Source: Bacillus sp. 2B10 (lineage in GTDB: Bacteria > Pseudomonadota > Alphaproteobacteria > Sphingomonadales > Sphingomonadaceae). Taken from it: DNA of 62,739 bases. Below the pieces are notes generated by a model that was not told where the DNA came from, made no database searches, and was given only the letters and a program-made list of their open reading frames with translations. Below, piece by piece: positions 8,470 through 17,769 of the stretch. Both the position numbers and the translations under genes were made by a program. The DNA lies in assembly GCA_003946805.1 (NCBI GenBank), contig RPSH01000024.1:1-62739 (forward strand). Reading direction: 5' to 3'. Positions within the stretch are counted from its first letter, which is position 1; each line of letters starts with the position of its first letter.

Positions 8470-8931
8470 GTGAACAAACGCCTGCTACTCGATGATTTTC
8501 TTCCGTATCGCCTGTCGATCGCGTCGAACCGCGTATCGGATGCGATCGCCTCCACCTATCGTTCGCTGTTCGGGTTGCGCATTCCCGAATGGCGGCTGGT
8601 CGCGGTGATCGCCGAAAGCGACGGGATCACGCAGCAGGCGCTGTGCGTCGCGACGCTGATGGACAAGGTGACGGTCAGCCGCGGCGCGATCGCGCTGGTC
8701 GATCGCGGGCTGGTGGAACGCAGCGCCAACGACGGCGACAAGCGGTCGCACCTGCTGCGGCTGACCCCGTCGGGCCGCGCCTTGTACGAACAGGTCGCGC
8801 CCAAGGCGCTGCTGATAGAGCAGGAGCTGTTCGAAGCGTTCAGCGCGGAGGATGTCGAGCGGTTGCGCGACATGCTGGCGCGCGTGCAGGCCGCTGCCGA
8901 GGCGATGGAGCAGCGCGCCGCCGATCAATAG
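8470..8931 (+). CDS. MarR-family transcriptional regulator
   Basis: The 153-residue product has the MarR winged-helix layout: LPYRLSIASNRVSDAIASTY dimerisation helix, LVAVIAESDGITQQAL, the recognition segment MDKVTVSRGAIALVDRGLVER and the wing NDGDKRSHLLRLTPSG. The start is a GTG placed where the family fold begins. It is divergent from the GntA-like/DUF1989 pair, so it probably controls that pair and itself. The 103-base shared region holds a short perfect inverted repeat CCGTTACGG (8425-8433) and a TTGACC (8434-8439) that could be a -35 element. MarR proteins commonly sense small aromatic or oxidised ligands; the ligand here is unknown. The 3' end overlaps the convergent yihY-like gene by 7 bases. 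Confidence 0.88.
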   Translation: MNKRLLLDDFLPYRLSIASNRVSDAIASTYRSLFGLRIPEWRLVAVIAESDGITQQALCVATLMDKVTVSRGAIALVDRGLVERSANDGDKRSHLLRLTPSGRALYEQVAPKALLIEQELFEAFSAEDVERLRDMLARVQAAAEAMEQRAADQ

Positions 8932-9929
8932 CGGTCGCGGCGGGGCTTCATCTGGCGCTTGCTGGGCAGGCTGTCGGCCAGCCGCGCGCCGCGACGACCC
9001 ATCGGGCGGGGATGGCCCACGGTCGAATCCACCGCGGTCTGGCGTTCGGCCTCGGCATTGATTTCCGCGCCGATCAGGATGGCGAGGCTCGACACGAACA
9101 GCCACATCAGCAGCACGACGACCGCGCCCAACGCGCCATAGGTCGCATTGTAATTGGCGAAGTTGGCCGCGTAGAGGCCGAACAGCACCGTCGCCGCCAG
9201 CCACAACACCGTGGCCGCGATCGATCCGACCGACAGCCAGCGCCATTGTGCCCGCGCGCGATCGGGGCCGTAGCGATAGGCGAAGGCGATCGCCGCGCTG
9301 GCGATCGCACCGGCGACCAGCCAGGTCGCCCCCTGGATCATGATCGCGCCGGCCGTGCCGAGAAACGCCGTCTGGCCCCTGATCCACGTCAGGACGCCCG
9401 CCGAGACGAGTCCGACGATCGCCGCGAAGATCGCCGCGACGGTTATCATCGCCGACAGCAGCGTGGTGGTGACGATGTTGCGTTCGTCCTCCTCCTCGTA
9501 GATCACGTTCAGCGCCTGGATGATCGCGCTTGCGGCGCGCATCGCGCCGTAGATCGACAGCAGCAGCGCGACCAGCAGCCCCAGTCCCGCCTGGGACGAC
9601 GCGGTGGTGACGACCGAGATCAACTGGTCCGAGATCAGCCGCGCGGCATCGGCCGGCACCAGTTCGAAGATCGTTTCCATATGTCGCGCCACCGTCGACG
9701 GATCGGCGATGAGGCCATAGGTCATGACGATCGCACCCAGCAGCGGCACGAACGAGAGAAAGGCGTAGAAGGCGACCCCCGCCGCCATCAGGGTCAGGTT
9801 GTGATAGCCGACCATGGTATAGACGCGGATCAGGATCGCGCGCCATGCCGCCCAGGGGTGCTGCCATGGATGATCCGACCGGCTGCCGGGAATGGTCGCA
9901 GGATCGATCTGCGGTTGGGTATCGGTCAC
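8925..9929 (-). CDS. YihY/virulence factor BrkB family inner-membrane protein
   Basis: The 334-residue protein has the family signature AGVAFYAFLSFVPLLGA with about six hydrophobic segments, a long loop containing YEEEDERN, and the closing LMWLFVSSLAILIGAEINAE. Members are inner-membrane proteins; the former assignment as RNase BN has been abandoned and the molecular role is uncertain. The N-terminal 30 residues and the arginine-rich C-terminus are cytoplasmic-type extensions. It converges on the MarR gene with a 7-base overlap. Confidence 0.9.
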   Translation of the reverse strand: MTDTQPQIDPATIPGSRSDHPWQHPWAAWRAILIRVYTMVGYHNLTLMAAGVAFYAFLSFVPLLGAIVMTYGLIADPSTVARHMETIFELVPADAARLISDQLISVVTTASSQAGLGLLVALLLSIYGAMRAASAIIQALNVIYEEEDERNIVTTTLLSAMITVAAIFAAIVGLVSAGVLTWIRGQTAFLGTAGAIMIQGATWLVAGAIASAAIAFAYRYGPDRARAQWRWLSVGSIAATVLWLAATVLFGLYAANFANYNATYGALGAVVVLLMWLFVSSLAILIGAEINAEAERQTAVDSTVGHPRPMGRRGARLADSLPSKRQMKPRRDRY

Positions 9930-10079
9930 GTTATCGCCCCTCTGCTACGCCGCTCCAACGCAAGGGAGCGGCAATCGGACGCAGTCAATTTCCATATGAA
10001 CCAAATGCTTCGTTGCACGTTCTCGGCGGTACGGGGGCTGTAAGGTACCACAGCCAGGCAAGGGGACGGGGACAGCGTT

Positions 10080-12257
10080 TTGGGGGATTTTCGCGCGCGG
10101 ACGATCGTCGTGCTGCTGGCAGGATCGATGCTGGCACCAGCCGCTTTTGCTCAGGACAATACCGCCCGGCGCGATCCGTCGGTGACGCCACCCGTTGCCA
10201 CGGCTGCGCAACCGTCCACCGGCGCGATCGTTCCCGATCCGGAATTCAACGCCGCGCTGCCCTCTCTATCAGGCGACATCAACGCCCCGCTGGAGCCCAT
10301 GACGGCGTTCGATACGCCGCAAACGACGGCGCAGCCCGCCACGCCGCTGCCTCCGCCGAGCGTTCCCGCCAACGAGACGCAGCGACCGGCCGAGACGCTG
10401 CCGGACGCGGTGTTGCCCGAAGCGCCCGAACTGGCGCAGCCGCTGACGCCGCTGTCGTCGTTCGACGTGACCCCGATCGAGGTCGCGGGCGTCGACGACA
10501 AGCGGGCGGTCGAGATCCGCTACGACACGGTCGTCAAGGGGCTCGACGCGATCGATGGCGATACGCAGTTCAAGGCGCTGTCGGCGTTGCGCGAAGGCGA
10601 CGGAAAGGCGGCGAACGCGGCGATGGTACAGGCCCGCGCGAAGGAGGACGAGCAGCTCGCCGTCCGGATCATGCGTGCCAAGGGATATTATGACGGCACC
10701 GCCACGTCGGCGATCGAACAACCGGCGGGCCAGCGTCTGCGCGCGGTGGTCACCGCGATACCGGGGCGGCAGTTCACGCTGGGATCGATCCGCATCGATA
10801 CCCAGCCGACCGTGCCGCCCGGGCTGGTCGACCGCGAACTGCCGCTGAAGGTCGGCGACGCGATCGATGCCGAGCGCATCCAGGCCGCCGAGGCCAATGT
10901 CAGCCTGAAGCTGCCGCAGCAGGGATATCCGTTCGTCGAGGTCGGCGAACGCGACATCCTGCTCGACGATACGACCGTGACCGGCGCCTATACGCTGCCG
11001 GTGACGACGGGTCCGCGATCGTCGTTCGGGACCTATTCGACCACCGGCAAGCTCGCTTTCGATGCCGAGCATGTCGGCGTGCTGGCGCGTTTCCGGCAGG
11101 GCGAGTTGTACGACAATCGCAAGGTCGACGACCTGCGTGCCGCGCTGGTCGCGACGGGCCTGTTCTCTGGCGTGTCGGTCGAGCCGCAGCGCACCGGGCA
11201 GATCGCGGCGGACGGCACCGAAGCGGTCAACCTGCTGGTCAGGCAGGACGCGGGGCCGGCGCGGACGCTGGCGGGCGAGGCCGGGTACGGCACGGGTCAG
11301 GGCATTCGCCTCGAAGGATCATGGACCCACCGCAACCTGTTCCCGCCCGAAGGCGCGCTGATCGTGCGTGGTGTCGCGGGCACGCAGGAACAGGGGGCGG
11401 GCGTGACCTTCCGCCGCTCGAACGCCGGTCGGCGCGACCGCACGTTCCAGCTGCTCGCCAACGCCAGCCGCACCAATTACGACGCGTTCGAGGCGTTTAC
11501 CGGTACGCTCGGCATCCGCTGGTCGTACGACTCCACGCCGATCTGGCAGAAGCGTTTCACCTATGCCTATGGCGCGGAACTGATCGGCACCAACGAAGAC
11601 ACCTACGACTTCGACGTCGCCGCGCGTCGCCGCAAGACCTATGGCATCGCCGCGCTGCCGCTGTTCGCCGGGTTCGACACATCGGACAATCTGCTGAATC
11701 CGACCAGGGGTTTCCGCGTGAAGCTGAACGTCAGTCCCGAGGCTGCGGTACAGGGGGCGGTGCGTCCGTACGGCCGGTTCATGGTCGAAGGCACCGCCTA
11801 TTACCCGGTCGGCGAGAGCATCGTCATCGCCGGGCGTGCGCGTGCCGGATCGATCCAGGGGATCGCGCGCGACGACCTTGCGCCGTCGCGGCGCTATTAT
11901 GCCGGCGGCGGCGGGTCGGTCCGCGGCTTCGGCTTTCAGGAACTGGGGCCGCGGACGCCCGAGGTCGACGAGGACGGCAACAACCTGAACCGGCCGATCG
12001 GCGGGCGCAGCCTGAACGAATTCGCGCTGGAAGCCCGCTATCGCTTCGGCAATTTCGGGATCGTGCCGTTCATCGACGCCGGTCAGGTCTATGAATCGAG
12101 CCTGCCCAAGGGGTCGGACCTGCGCTTCGGCGCCGGTATCGGTGGACGCTTCTACACCAATTTCGGGCCGATGCGCGTCGACGTGGCGACACCGATCGCC
12201 AGACGGCCGGGAGAATCCAAGATCGCGCTCTATATCTCGATCGGGCAGGCATTCTGA
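10080..12257 (+). CDS. tamA: TamA-like Omp85 outer-membrane assembly factor
   Basis: The 725-residue protein starts at TTG, with a GGACGGGG stretch upstream, and has a signal peptide ending near APAAFAQ. A proline- and threonine-rich linker follows, then POTRA repeats (about residues 150-360, for example LREGDGKAANAAMVQ) and a C-terminal Omp85 beta-barrel ending in ALYISIGQAF. The barrel has the RYYAGGGGSVRGF motif, the conserved (V/I)RG(F/Y) of lid loop 6. TamA works with the inner-membrane-anchored TamB, encoded directly downstream with a one-base overlap, in outer-membrane protein insertion or lipid transport. Confidence 0.93.
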   Translation: MGDFRARTIVVLLAGSMLAPAAFAQDNTARRDPSVTPPVATAAQPSTGAIVPDPEFNAALPSLSGDINAPLEPMTAFDTPQTTAQPATPLPPPSVPANETQRPAETLPDAVLPEAPELAQPLTPLSSFDVTPIEVAGVDDKRAVEIRYDTVVKGLDAIDGDTQFKALSALREGDGKAANAAMVQARAKEDEQLAVRIMRAKGYYDGTATSAIEQPAGQRLRAVVTAIPGRQFTLGSIRIDTQPTVPPGLVDRELPLKVGDAIDAERIQAAEANVSLKLPQQGYPFVEVGERDILLDDTTVTGAYTLPVTTGPRSSFGTYSTTGKLAFDAEHVGVLARFRQGELYDNRKVDDLRAALVATGLFSGVSVEPQRTGQIAADGTEAVNLLVRQDAGPARTLAGEAGYGTGQGIRLEGSWTHRNLFPPEGALIVRGVAGTQEQGAGVTFRRSNAGRRDRTFQLLANASRTNYDAFEAFTGTLGIRWSYDSTPIWQKRFTYAYGAELIGTNEDTYDFDVAARRRKTYGIAALPLFAGFDTSDNLLNPTRGFRVKLNVSPEAAVQGAVRPYGRFMVEGTAYYPVGESIVIAGRARAGSIQGIARDDLAPSRRYYAGGGGSVRGFGFQELGPRTPEVDEDGNNLNRPIGGRSLNEFALEARYRFGNFGIVPFIDAGQVYESSLPKGSDLRFGAGIGGRFYTNFGPMRVDVATPIARRPGESKIALYISIGQAF

Positions 12258-15200
12258 TGCGTGACGTCGACATGCCCGCCGCCGATACCGTGGTCGTGCG
12301 CGACCGCCCGCTGTGGCTGCGCATCCTGAAGTGGATCGGGATCGCGCTGCTCGGGCTGGTGATCCTGCTGGCGGTGCTGGTGTTCGCGCTAAACACCGGG
12401 CCGGGGCGCGGTTTCCTTGTCGGCAAGCTCGACGGCTATACCACCGCATCGGGATTGAAGGTCAATATCGGGCGGATCGACGGTTCGCTCTATGGCGCGA
12501 TGACCGTGCGCGACTTGCGGTTGAGTGATACGCAGGGCGTGTTCGCCTATTCACCCGAGATCGCGGTCGACTGGCGGCCGTTCGCGTTCGCCAACGGGCA
12601 TGTCGACATCCGCAGCCTGACCAGCCCGCTGGTGCGCTATGCGCGCAACCCGGTGCTGAAGGACACGCCGCCGGGCGATCCCAATGCGCCGTTGCTGCCC
12701 GACTATGATATCGACGTGAACCGGTTGCGCGTCGACCGGATCGAGGTCGGCGCGGCGGTGACTGGGCAGCGGCACATCGCGCGGCTCGACGGTAAGGCGC
12801 ATATCGCCGATCGCCGGGCGCAGGTGACCGCCAATGCCGCGACGATCGCCGCGCCGGGTATCGCCGGGGGCGACCGGATCGCGCTGAAGCTGGACGCGGT
12901 GCCCGACGACAATCGCTTTGACATCGACGCCCGGATCACCGGGCCGGCGAACGGCATGATCGCCGGCATGGCGGGGCTCAAGGCGCCGATCGCCGCGACG
13001 ATCGACGGGCAGGGCGACTGGAGCAACTGGCGCGGGCGGCTGGCCGGTACGCTGGGCGGGCGTCCGCTCGCCGATCTGGCGGTCACCGGGCGCGACGGAC
13101 GTTTCACGGTGCGCGGGTCGACGCAGCCGGGGCTGATCCTGACCGGACCGGTCGAGCGGTTGACCGCGCCGCGCCTCGACGTCGCGATCGATGCGACGCT
13201 GGCCGACCGTAAGGCCGATACCCGCATCCAGCTGCGCTCCAGCGCGCTGGCGGTGAACGCCGCCGGGCTGCTCGATCTGGGGAACAGCCGGTTCGGCAAT
13301 TTCCGGACCGAGGCGATGCTGCTGACGCCGGGCGCGATCCTGCCTAACCTCAACGGCCGGTCGGTCCGTGCGGCGGTGGTGCTGAACGGCGGGTTCGGCA
13401 CGCCGAGCGTGGACTACAAGGTGCAGGCGGCGGCGATCGGCTTTGGCGAGACCGTCGTCGAGCAACTCTATGCCGAAGGGCGCGCGACGGTCGATGCCGA
13501 TCGCATCCTGATCCCGATCGCGGCCCGGGCGCGGCGGATCACCGGGCTGAACGCCGCGGTCGGCGGGCTGGTCACCAACGTCGCGATCAACGGCGACCTC
13601 GCCATTTCGGGCGATCAGGTGCTGTCCGACAATCTGCGCATCCGCTCCGACCGGATCGACGCGACCGCGATCGTCGCTGCCAACCTGACCACCGGGCGCT
13701 ATACCGGGGCGATCAAGGGGCGGATCAACGATTACGAGGTCGCCAGCATCGGCATCCTCAACCTGTCGACCGATGCCAGCCTCTACGCCGCACCGGGCGG
13801 CGGGTTCGGGATCAAGGGCCGGGTGGTCGCGCAGACGACGCGGCTGTTCAACGAAGGCGTGCGCACCTTCCTCGGCGGCAACGTATCGACCACTCGGGTC
13901 GATGTGGGCGTCGGGCCGGACGGTATCGTCACCTTCTCAAACCTGCGGATGAACGCACCGCAGTTCCGCATCACCAACGGTTCGGGGCGCTATGACCCGG
14001 CGGGGCCGCTGCTGGTCAATGCCGATGCCTATTCGACGCAATATGGTCCGCTCAGCGCGCGGGTGACCGGATCGGTCGCTGCGCCGCAGGTGCTGTTGCG
14101 CGCCGCCCGGCCGGGTGTCGGCATCGGCCTCGTCAACCTCGAGGCACGGGTGCGCGGGCAGGGCGATCGCTATGCGATCGAGGCGACCGGGGGCACGAAC
14201 TACGGTCCGTTCCGCGCCGACGTGCTGGTATCGACCGGCCCGCGCCTTGCCGCCGATATCCGGTCGGCGACCTTTGCCGGCATGAACATCGACGGCCGCA
14301 TCGAGGCGACCGATGCCGGGCCGTTCGCCGGCCGGGTGAACTTCGCCGGATCGGGCGTGGCGGGCGTCGCGCGCCTGTCCGCGCAAGGCAGGTATCAGCG
14401 CGCCGACGTCAACGCACAGGCATCGAACGCGGTCATTCCCGGCGACATGGGGCTGCGCATCGGCCGCGCGATCGTGACCGCGACCGCCATGCTGTACGAC
14501 CAGCCGGAGATCGTCGCTGACGCACAGGTCGCGAACCTGTCGATGGGTGATTTCGTGCTCGAACGCAGCCGCGCCAAGGTGAACTATCGCGGCGGCAACG
14601 GCACGGCCCAGCTGTTCGCGCAGGGGTCGTCGGGCGTGCCGTTCCGCGTCGCCGCGAACGCACAGCTGCGACCGAACGACTATCTGGTCGCGTTGCAGGG
14701 CGTTGCCAATTCGATCCCGTTCAAGACCGCCAATCCCGCGCGGATCGTGTCAGCGCCGGGCGGCTATCGCCTGTATCCGACGCGCATCGACTTTGCGCAG
14801 GGGTCGATCCGGGCGGCGGGTGTCTATGGCAACGGCATGTCGGTCCAGACCCGGCTCGACCGGCTCGACCTGAGCATCGTCAACGCCTTCGTCCCCGGCA
14901 CCGGGATCGGCGGCACCGCGACCGGCAGCCTCGATTTCGCGCAGGCGGCGGACCAGAGCTTCCCGCGCGCCGATGCGCGGCTGACCATCCGCAATTTCCA
15001 GCGGACCAGCCTCGCCTCGATCTCCGAGCCGGTCGATATCGTGTTCGCCGGCGATCTGCGGCCCGAGGGCGGCAGCGGCCGGGCGCTGATCCGGCGCGGT
15101 ACGACCACGGTCGGGCGGATGGTCGCGAACCTGCGGCCCTTGCCGCCGGGCAGCGGATCGTGGGTCACCCGGATGCTGGCGGCACCGCTGTCGGGTGGCA

Positions 15201-16483
15201 TCCGCTATAACGGTCCGGCGGGCGTGCTGTTCTCGTTCGCGGGGCTGGCCGACCAGCAGCTGTCGGGACCGATCGGCCTCGCCGCCGACTTTGGCGGGCG
15301 GGTGCAGGCGCCGCAGCTGACCGGGGTCGTGCGCGCCAACAACCTGACGTACGAGAACGAGTCGCTTGGCACCCGCCTGACCAACCTCGCCATCAGCGGT
15401 CGTTTCACCAACGACCGGTTCGAACTGACCCAGTTGCGCGCACAGGCGGGCGAGGGCACGGTCGCTGCGCAGGGTACGGTCGGGCTGGCCGCGAACAGCG
15501 GTTTCCCGATCGATATCCGGGCTCAGCTGCGCAATGCACAGCTGGCGCGCAGCGACGCGCTGGGCGCATCGGCGACGGGCGACATCCGCATCCAGAACGG
15601 CAGCGATGGCGGGCTCATCTCGGGCGACATCGTCATCCCCGAGGCGCGGTACGAGATCATCCGCCAGGGTGCGGCCGAGGTGCCCGAGCTGACCGGGGTG
15701 CGGCGCAAGAGCGACGCGAACCGCGGCGCGGCGGCGCAGCGGCAGCAGGCAGCGGCGTCGGCCGGACTGTTCCGCCTCGCGCTGCGGGTGCGGGCCGACA
15801 ACCGGCTGTTCGTGTCGGGCATGGGGCTGGAGTCGGAATGGCAGGCGGACCTGCGCATCGCCGGCACTTCGTCCGCGCCGACGATCAACGGCCAGATGCG
15901 GATGATCCGCGGCACCTATTCGTTCGCGGGCAAGCGGTTCGAGGTCGAACGCGGCGTGATCCGGTTCGAGGGCCTGGACTTCACCAACCCGGTGATCGAC
16001 ATCGCCGCGACGACCACCGCCGAGGGCGTGACCGCGACGATCAACGTCACCGGCACCGCACAGACACCGCAGATCGCGTTCAGCTCCACCCCGGCGCTGG
16101 CACAGGACGAGGTGCTGTCGCGGCTGTTGTTCGGCAGTTCGGTGACGAACCTGTCGGCGACCGAGGCGATCCAGCTGGCGGCGGCGCTCAACTCGCTACG
16201 CGGGTCGGGTGGTGGCGGGCTCAATCCGCTGGGCAAGCTGCGCTCGGCGACCGGGTTCGACCGGTTGCGCGTGCTGGGCGGCGACGAGGCGAGCGGGCGG
16301 GGCACGTCGCTGGCGGCGGGCAAGTATCTGACCGATGATATCTATATCGAGATCATCACCGACGCGCGCGGCTTCACCGCCACGCAGATCCAGATCGCGC
16401 TGACCCGCACGCTCAGCCTGTTGTCGCAGACCGGATCGTTCGGCGGATCGAACGCCTCGCTGCGCTACAGCCGGGACTATTGA
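12257..16483 (+). CDS. tamB: Translocation and assembly module protein TamB
   Basis: The 1408-residue protein has one N-terminal membrane anchor (about residues 23-48), then a very long repetitive beta-rich periplasmic region and a C-terminal DUF490 domain (from about residue 1030) ending in TLSLLSQTGSFGGSNASLRY. TamB-like proteins bridge inner and outer membrane as long grooved beta structures and partner with TamA; recent work on the family also links them to phospholipid transport. The ATG overlaps the tamA stop by one base, so subunits are translated together. A strong hairpin follows the stop. Confidence 0.95.
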   Translation: MRDVDMPAADTVVVRDRPLWLRILKWIGIALLGLVILLAVLVFALNTGPGRGFLVGKLDGYTTASGLKVNIGRIDGSLYGAMTVRDLRLSDTQGVFAYSPEIAVDWRPFAFANGHVDIRSLTSPLVRYARNPVLKDTPPGDPNAPLLPDYDIDVNRLRVDRIEVGAAVTGQRHIARLDGKAHIADRRAQVTANAATIAAPGIAGGDRIALKLDAVPDDNRFDIDARITGPANGMIAGMAGLKAPIAATIDGQGDWSNWRGRLAGTLGGRPLADLAVTGRDGRFTVRGSTQPGLILTGPVERLTAPRLDVAIDATLADRKADTRIQLRSSALAVNAAGLLDLGNSRFGNFRTEAMLLTPGAILPNLNGRSVRAAVVLNGGFGTPSVDYKVQAAAIGFGETVVEQLYAEGRATVDADRILIPIAARARRITGLNAAVGGLVTNVAINGDLAISGDQVLSDNLRIRSDRIDATAIVAANLTTGRYTGAIKGRINDYEVASIGILNLSTDASLYAAPGGGFGIKGRVVAQTTRLFNEGVRTFLGGNVSTTRVDVGVGPDGIVTFSNLRMNAPQFRITNGSGRYDPAGPLLVNADAYSTQYGPLSARVTGSVAAPQVLLRAARPGVGIGLVNLEARVRGQGDRYAIEATGGTNYGPFRADVLVSTGPRLAADIRSATFAGMNIDGRIEATDAGPFAGRVNFAGSGVAGVARLSAQGRYQRADVNAQASNAVIPGDMGLRIGRAIVTATAMLYDQPEIVADAQVANLSMGDFVLERSRAKVNYRGGNGTAQLFAQGSSGVPFRVAANAQLRPNDYLVALQGVANSIPFKTANPARIVSAPGGYRLYPTRIDFAQGSIRAAGVYGNGMSVQTRLDRLDLSIVNAFVPGTGIGGTATGSLDFAQAADQSFPRADARLTIRNFQRTSLASISEPVDIVFAGDLRPEGGSGRALIRRGTTTVGRMVANLRPLPPGSGSWVTRMLAAPLSGGIRYNGPAGVLFSFAGLADQQLSGPIGLAADFGGRVQAPQLTGVVRANNLTYENESLGTRLTNLAISGRFTNDRFELTQLRAQAGEGTVAAQGTVGLAANSGFPIDIRAQLRNAQLARSDALGASATGDIRIQNGSDGGLISGDIVIPEARYEIIRQGAAEVPELTGVRRKSDANRGAAAQRQQAAASAGLFRLALRVRADNRLFVSGMGLESEWQADLRIAGTSSAPTINGQMRMIRGTYSFAGKRFEVERGVIRFEGLDFTNPVIDIAATTTAEGVTATINVTGTAQTPQIAFSSTPALAQDEVLSRLLFGSSVTNLSATEAIQLAAALNSLRGSGGGGLNPLGKLRSATGFDRLRVLGGDEASGRGTSLAAGKYLTDDIYIEIITDARGFTATQIQIALTRTLSLLSQTGSFGGSNASLRYSRDY

Positions 16484-16489
16484 TCGAGG

Positions 16490-16515
16490 GCGGCGGCGGG
16501 TGATCCCGCCGCCGC
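16490..16515. terminator. Bidirectional hairpin between tamB and the xylanase gene
   Basis: A perfect 11-base stem GCGGCGGCGGG, loop TGAT, then CCCGCCGCCGC, 7 bases after the tamB stop and 5 bases before the convergent xylanase stop. It fits a shared terminator, though no long T-run follows on either side. Confidence 0.6.
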
Positions 16516-16519
16516 TGCT

Positions 16520-17668
16520 TCATCCGGCTTTGCGGGTGCCGGCGGCCAGGGCGGACAGCATCGCGGTGCGCAGGGGTTTCGGTTTCAGCTCCAGATCATA
16601 GGGGCAGCCGCGCGCGATCGCGCCATCGGGACGCGGTTCGAACCCGCGCAGCCAGCTGTAGCGATCGCTCAATCCCCACACGACGACGTCCCCCAGCTGC
16701 GGATAGGACAGCATGACGTCGAGATAGGCGCGGGCGAAGTCGGCGACGCCGCGGTCGCGTGGGCCGATGGCGGAGGGCAGGCCGCGATCGCGCACGTCGA
16801 ATTCGGTGACGATCAGGCGATACCCCATTGCTGTCACCCGATCGAGGAAGCGCCGCCATGCGGGTTCGAGCCGCTTCGCGAGTGCGCCGGCATCCGTCGT
16901 CGGCTGGAACAGACCGATATGCGATTGCACGCCCAGCGAATCGACCGGCGTGCCGCGGCGGCGGAATTCCGCGAGGAGCGACAGCACGCCGGCGCGATGC
17001 TTCTCGTTGCCGTCCTCCCAGCTCATATAGTCGTTATAGACCAGCTCGGCATGCGGCGCCGTGGCCCGCGCGGTGCGGAAGGCGAGGTCGAGTACCGGCA
17101 TCGTGCCACCCATCGCCCGCGACAGCGACGTCTCGCGCAGGGTGCCGGTGTCCGGGTCGACCGCTTCGTTGACCACGTCGTAACTGTGGATCTTGCGGCC
17201 ATAGCGCCTGGTCACGGTGTCGATATGGCCGGTCAGGATACGCGCCGCTTCGCTCGCCGGGCGGGTGCCGAAATCGGCATCGTTCAGCCACGCCGGAAAC
17301 CATCTGGAATAGGCCCAGAGTAGCGTGTGGCCGCGCATCGCGAAGCCGTTGCGCATCGCCCAGTCGACCATCGCGTCGAACTGCGCGAAATCGAACCGGT
17401 CGGGCGCGGGGCGGATCGCCTGCCATTTCATCTGGTTCTCGGCCACCAGCACGTCGCAGTCCTGTCGCAGCAGCGCGGCATAAGCGGGGTTGGCGAACGA
17501 TCCCGTGTCGCTTCCCGGCGTCCCCCAGGAGAGGGCGGAGCCGAACCGCCGTCCGCGCGATGCCGCAGCCGTCTTCAGCGTGACGGGTGCCGCGGCGGCG
17601 GGGGCAGCCTGCGCGGCCAGCAGCGCCGCGCTCCCGGCGAGAACGCTGCGGCGATCGATCATGGTCAT
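16520..17668 (-). CDS. GH10 endo-1,4-beta-xylanase, exported
   Basis: It hydrolyses internal beta-1,4 linkages of xylan. The 382-residue protein has a twin-arginine signal (MIDRRSVLAGSAALLAA, cleavage near residue 27). The GH10 catalytic pair is visible: acid/base E168 in SYDVVNEAVD and nucleophile E289 in IVTEFDV. WGLSDRYSWL is the usual C-terminal block. The normally conserved WH after GHTLLW is WAY here. It is divergent from the GH67 alpha-glucuronidase, whose product acts on the oligosaccharides a xylanase releases. An operator-like palindrome lies at 17697-17710. Tat export suggests folding before translocation to the periplasm or beyond. Confidence 0.92.
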   Translation of the reverse strand: MTMIDRRSVLAGSAALLAAQAAPAAAAPVTLKTAAASRGRRFGSALSWGTPGSDTGSFANPAYAALLRQDCDVLVAENQMKWQAIRPAPDRFDFAQFDAMVDWAMRNGFAMRGHTLLWAYSRWFPAWLNDADFGTRPASEAARILTGHIDTVTRRYGRKIHSYDVVNEAVDPDTGTLRETSLSRAMGGTMPVLDLAFRTARATAPHAELVYNDYMSWEDGNEKHRAGVLSLLAEFRRRGTPVDSLGVQSHIGLFQPTTDAGALAKRLEPAWRRFLDRVTAMGYRLIVTEFDVRDRGLPSAIGPRDRGVADFARAYLDVMLSYPQLGDVVVWGLSDRYSWLRGFEPRPDGAIARGCPYDLELKPKPLRTAMLSALAAGTRKAG

Positions 17669-17696
17669 GGGCTCTCCTGTTCCACGCTCTTCGACG

Positions 17697-17710
17697 TGGT
17701 AGCGTTACCA
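17697..17710. promoter_or_regulatory. xyl-box-like palindrome TGGTAGCGTTACCA
   Basis: A 14-base near-palindrome (TGGTA and TACCA arms) 29 bases upstream of the xylanase start and 60 bases upstream of the alpha-glucuronidase start. It differs by two bases from the Xanthomonas xyl-box TGGTAGCGCTAACA, which a LacI-family regulator binds to control xylan-use genes. It is the only strong palindrome in the divergent region, so it probably controls both genes. No LacI-family gene is in the window. Confidence 0.7.
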
Positions 17711-17769
17711 TGATGGCAGTGATAGGCTGGTGTCAACGCCGTCGCAAAGACGGGACGGGAGGATGCGGC

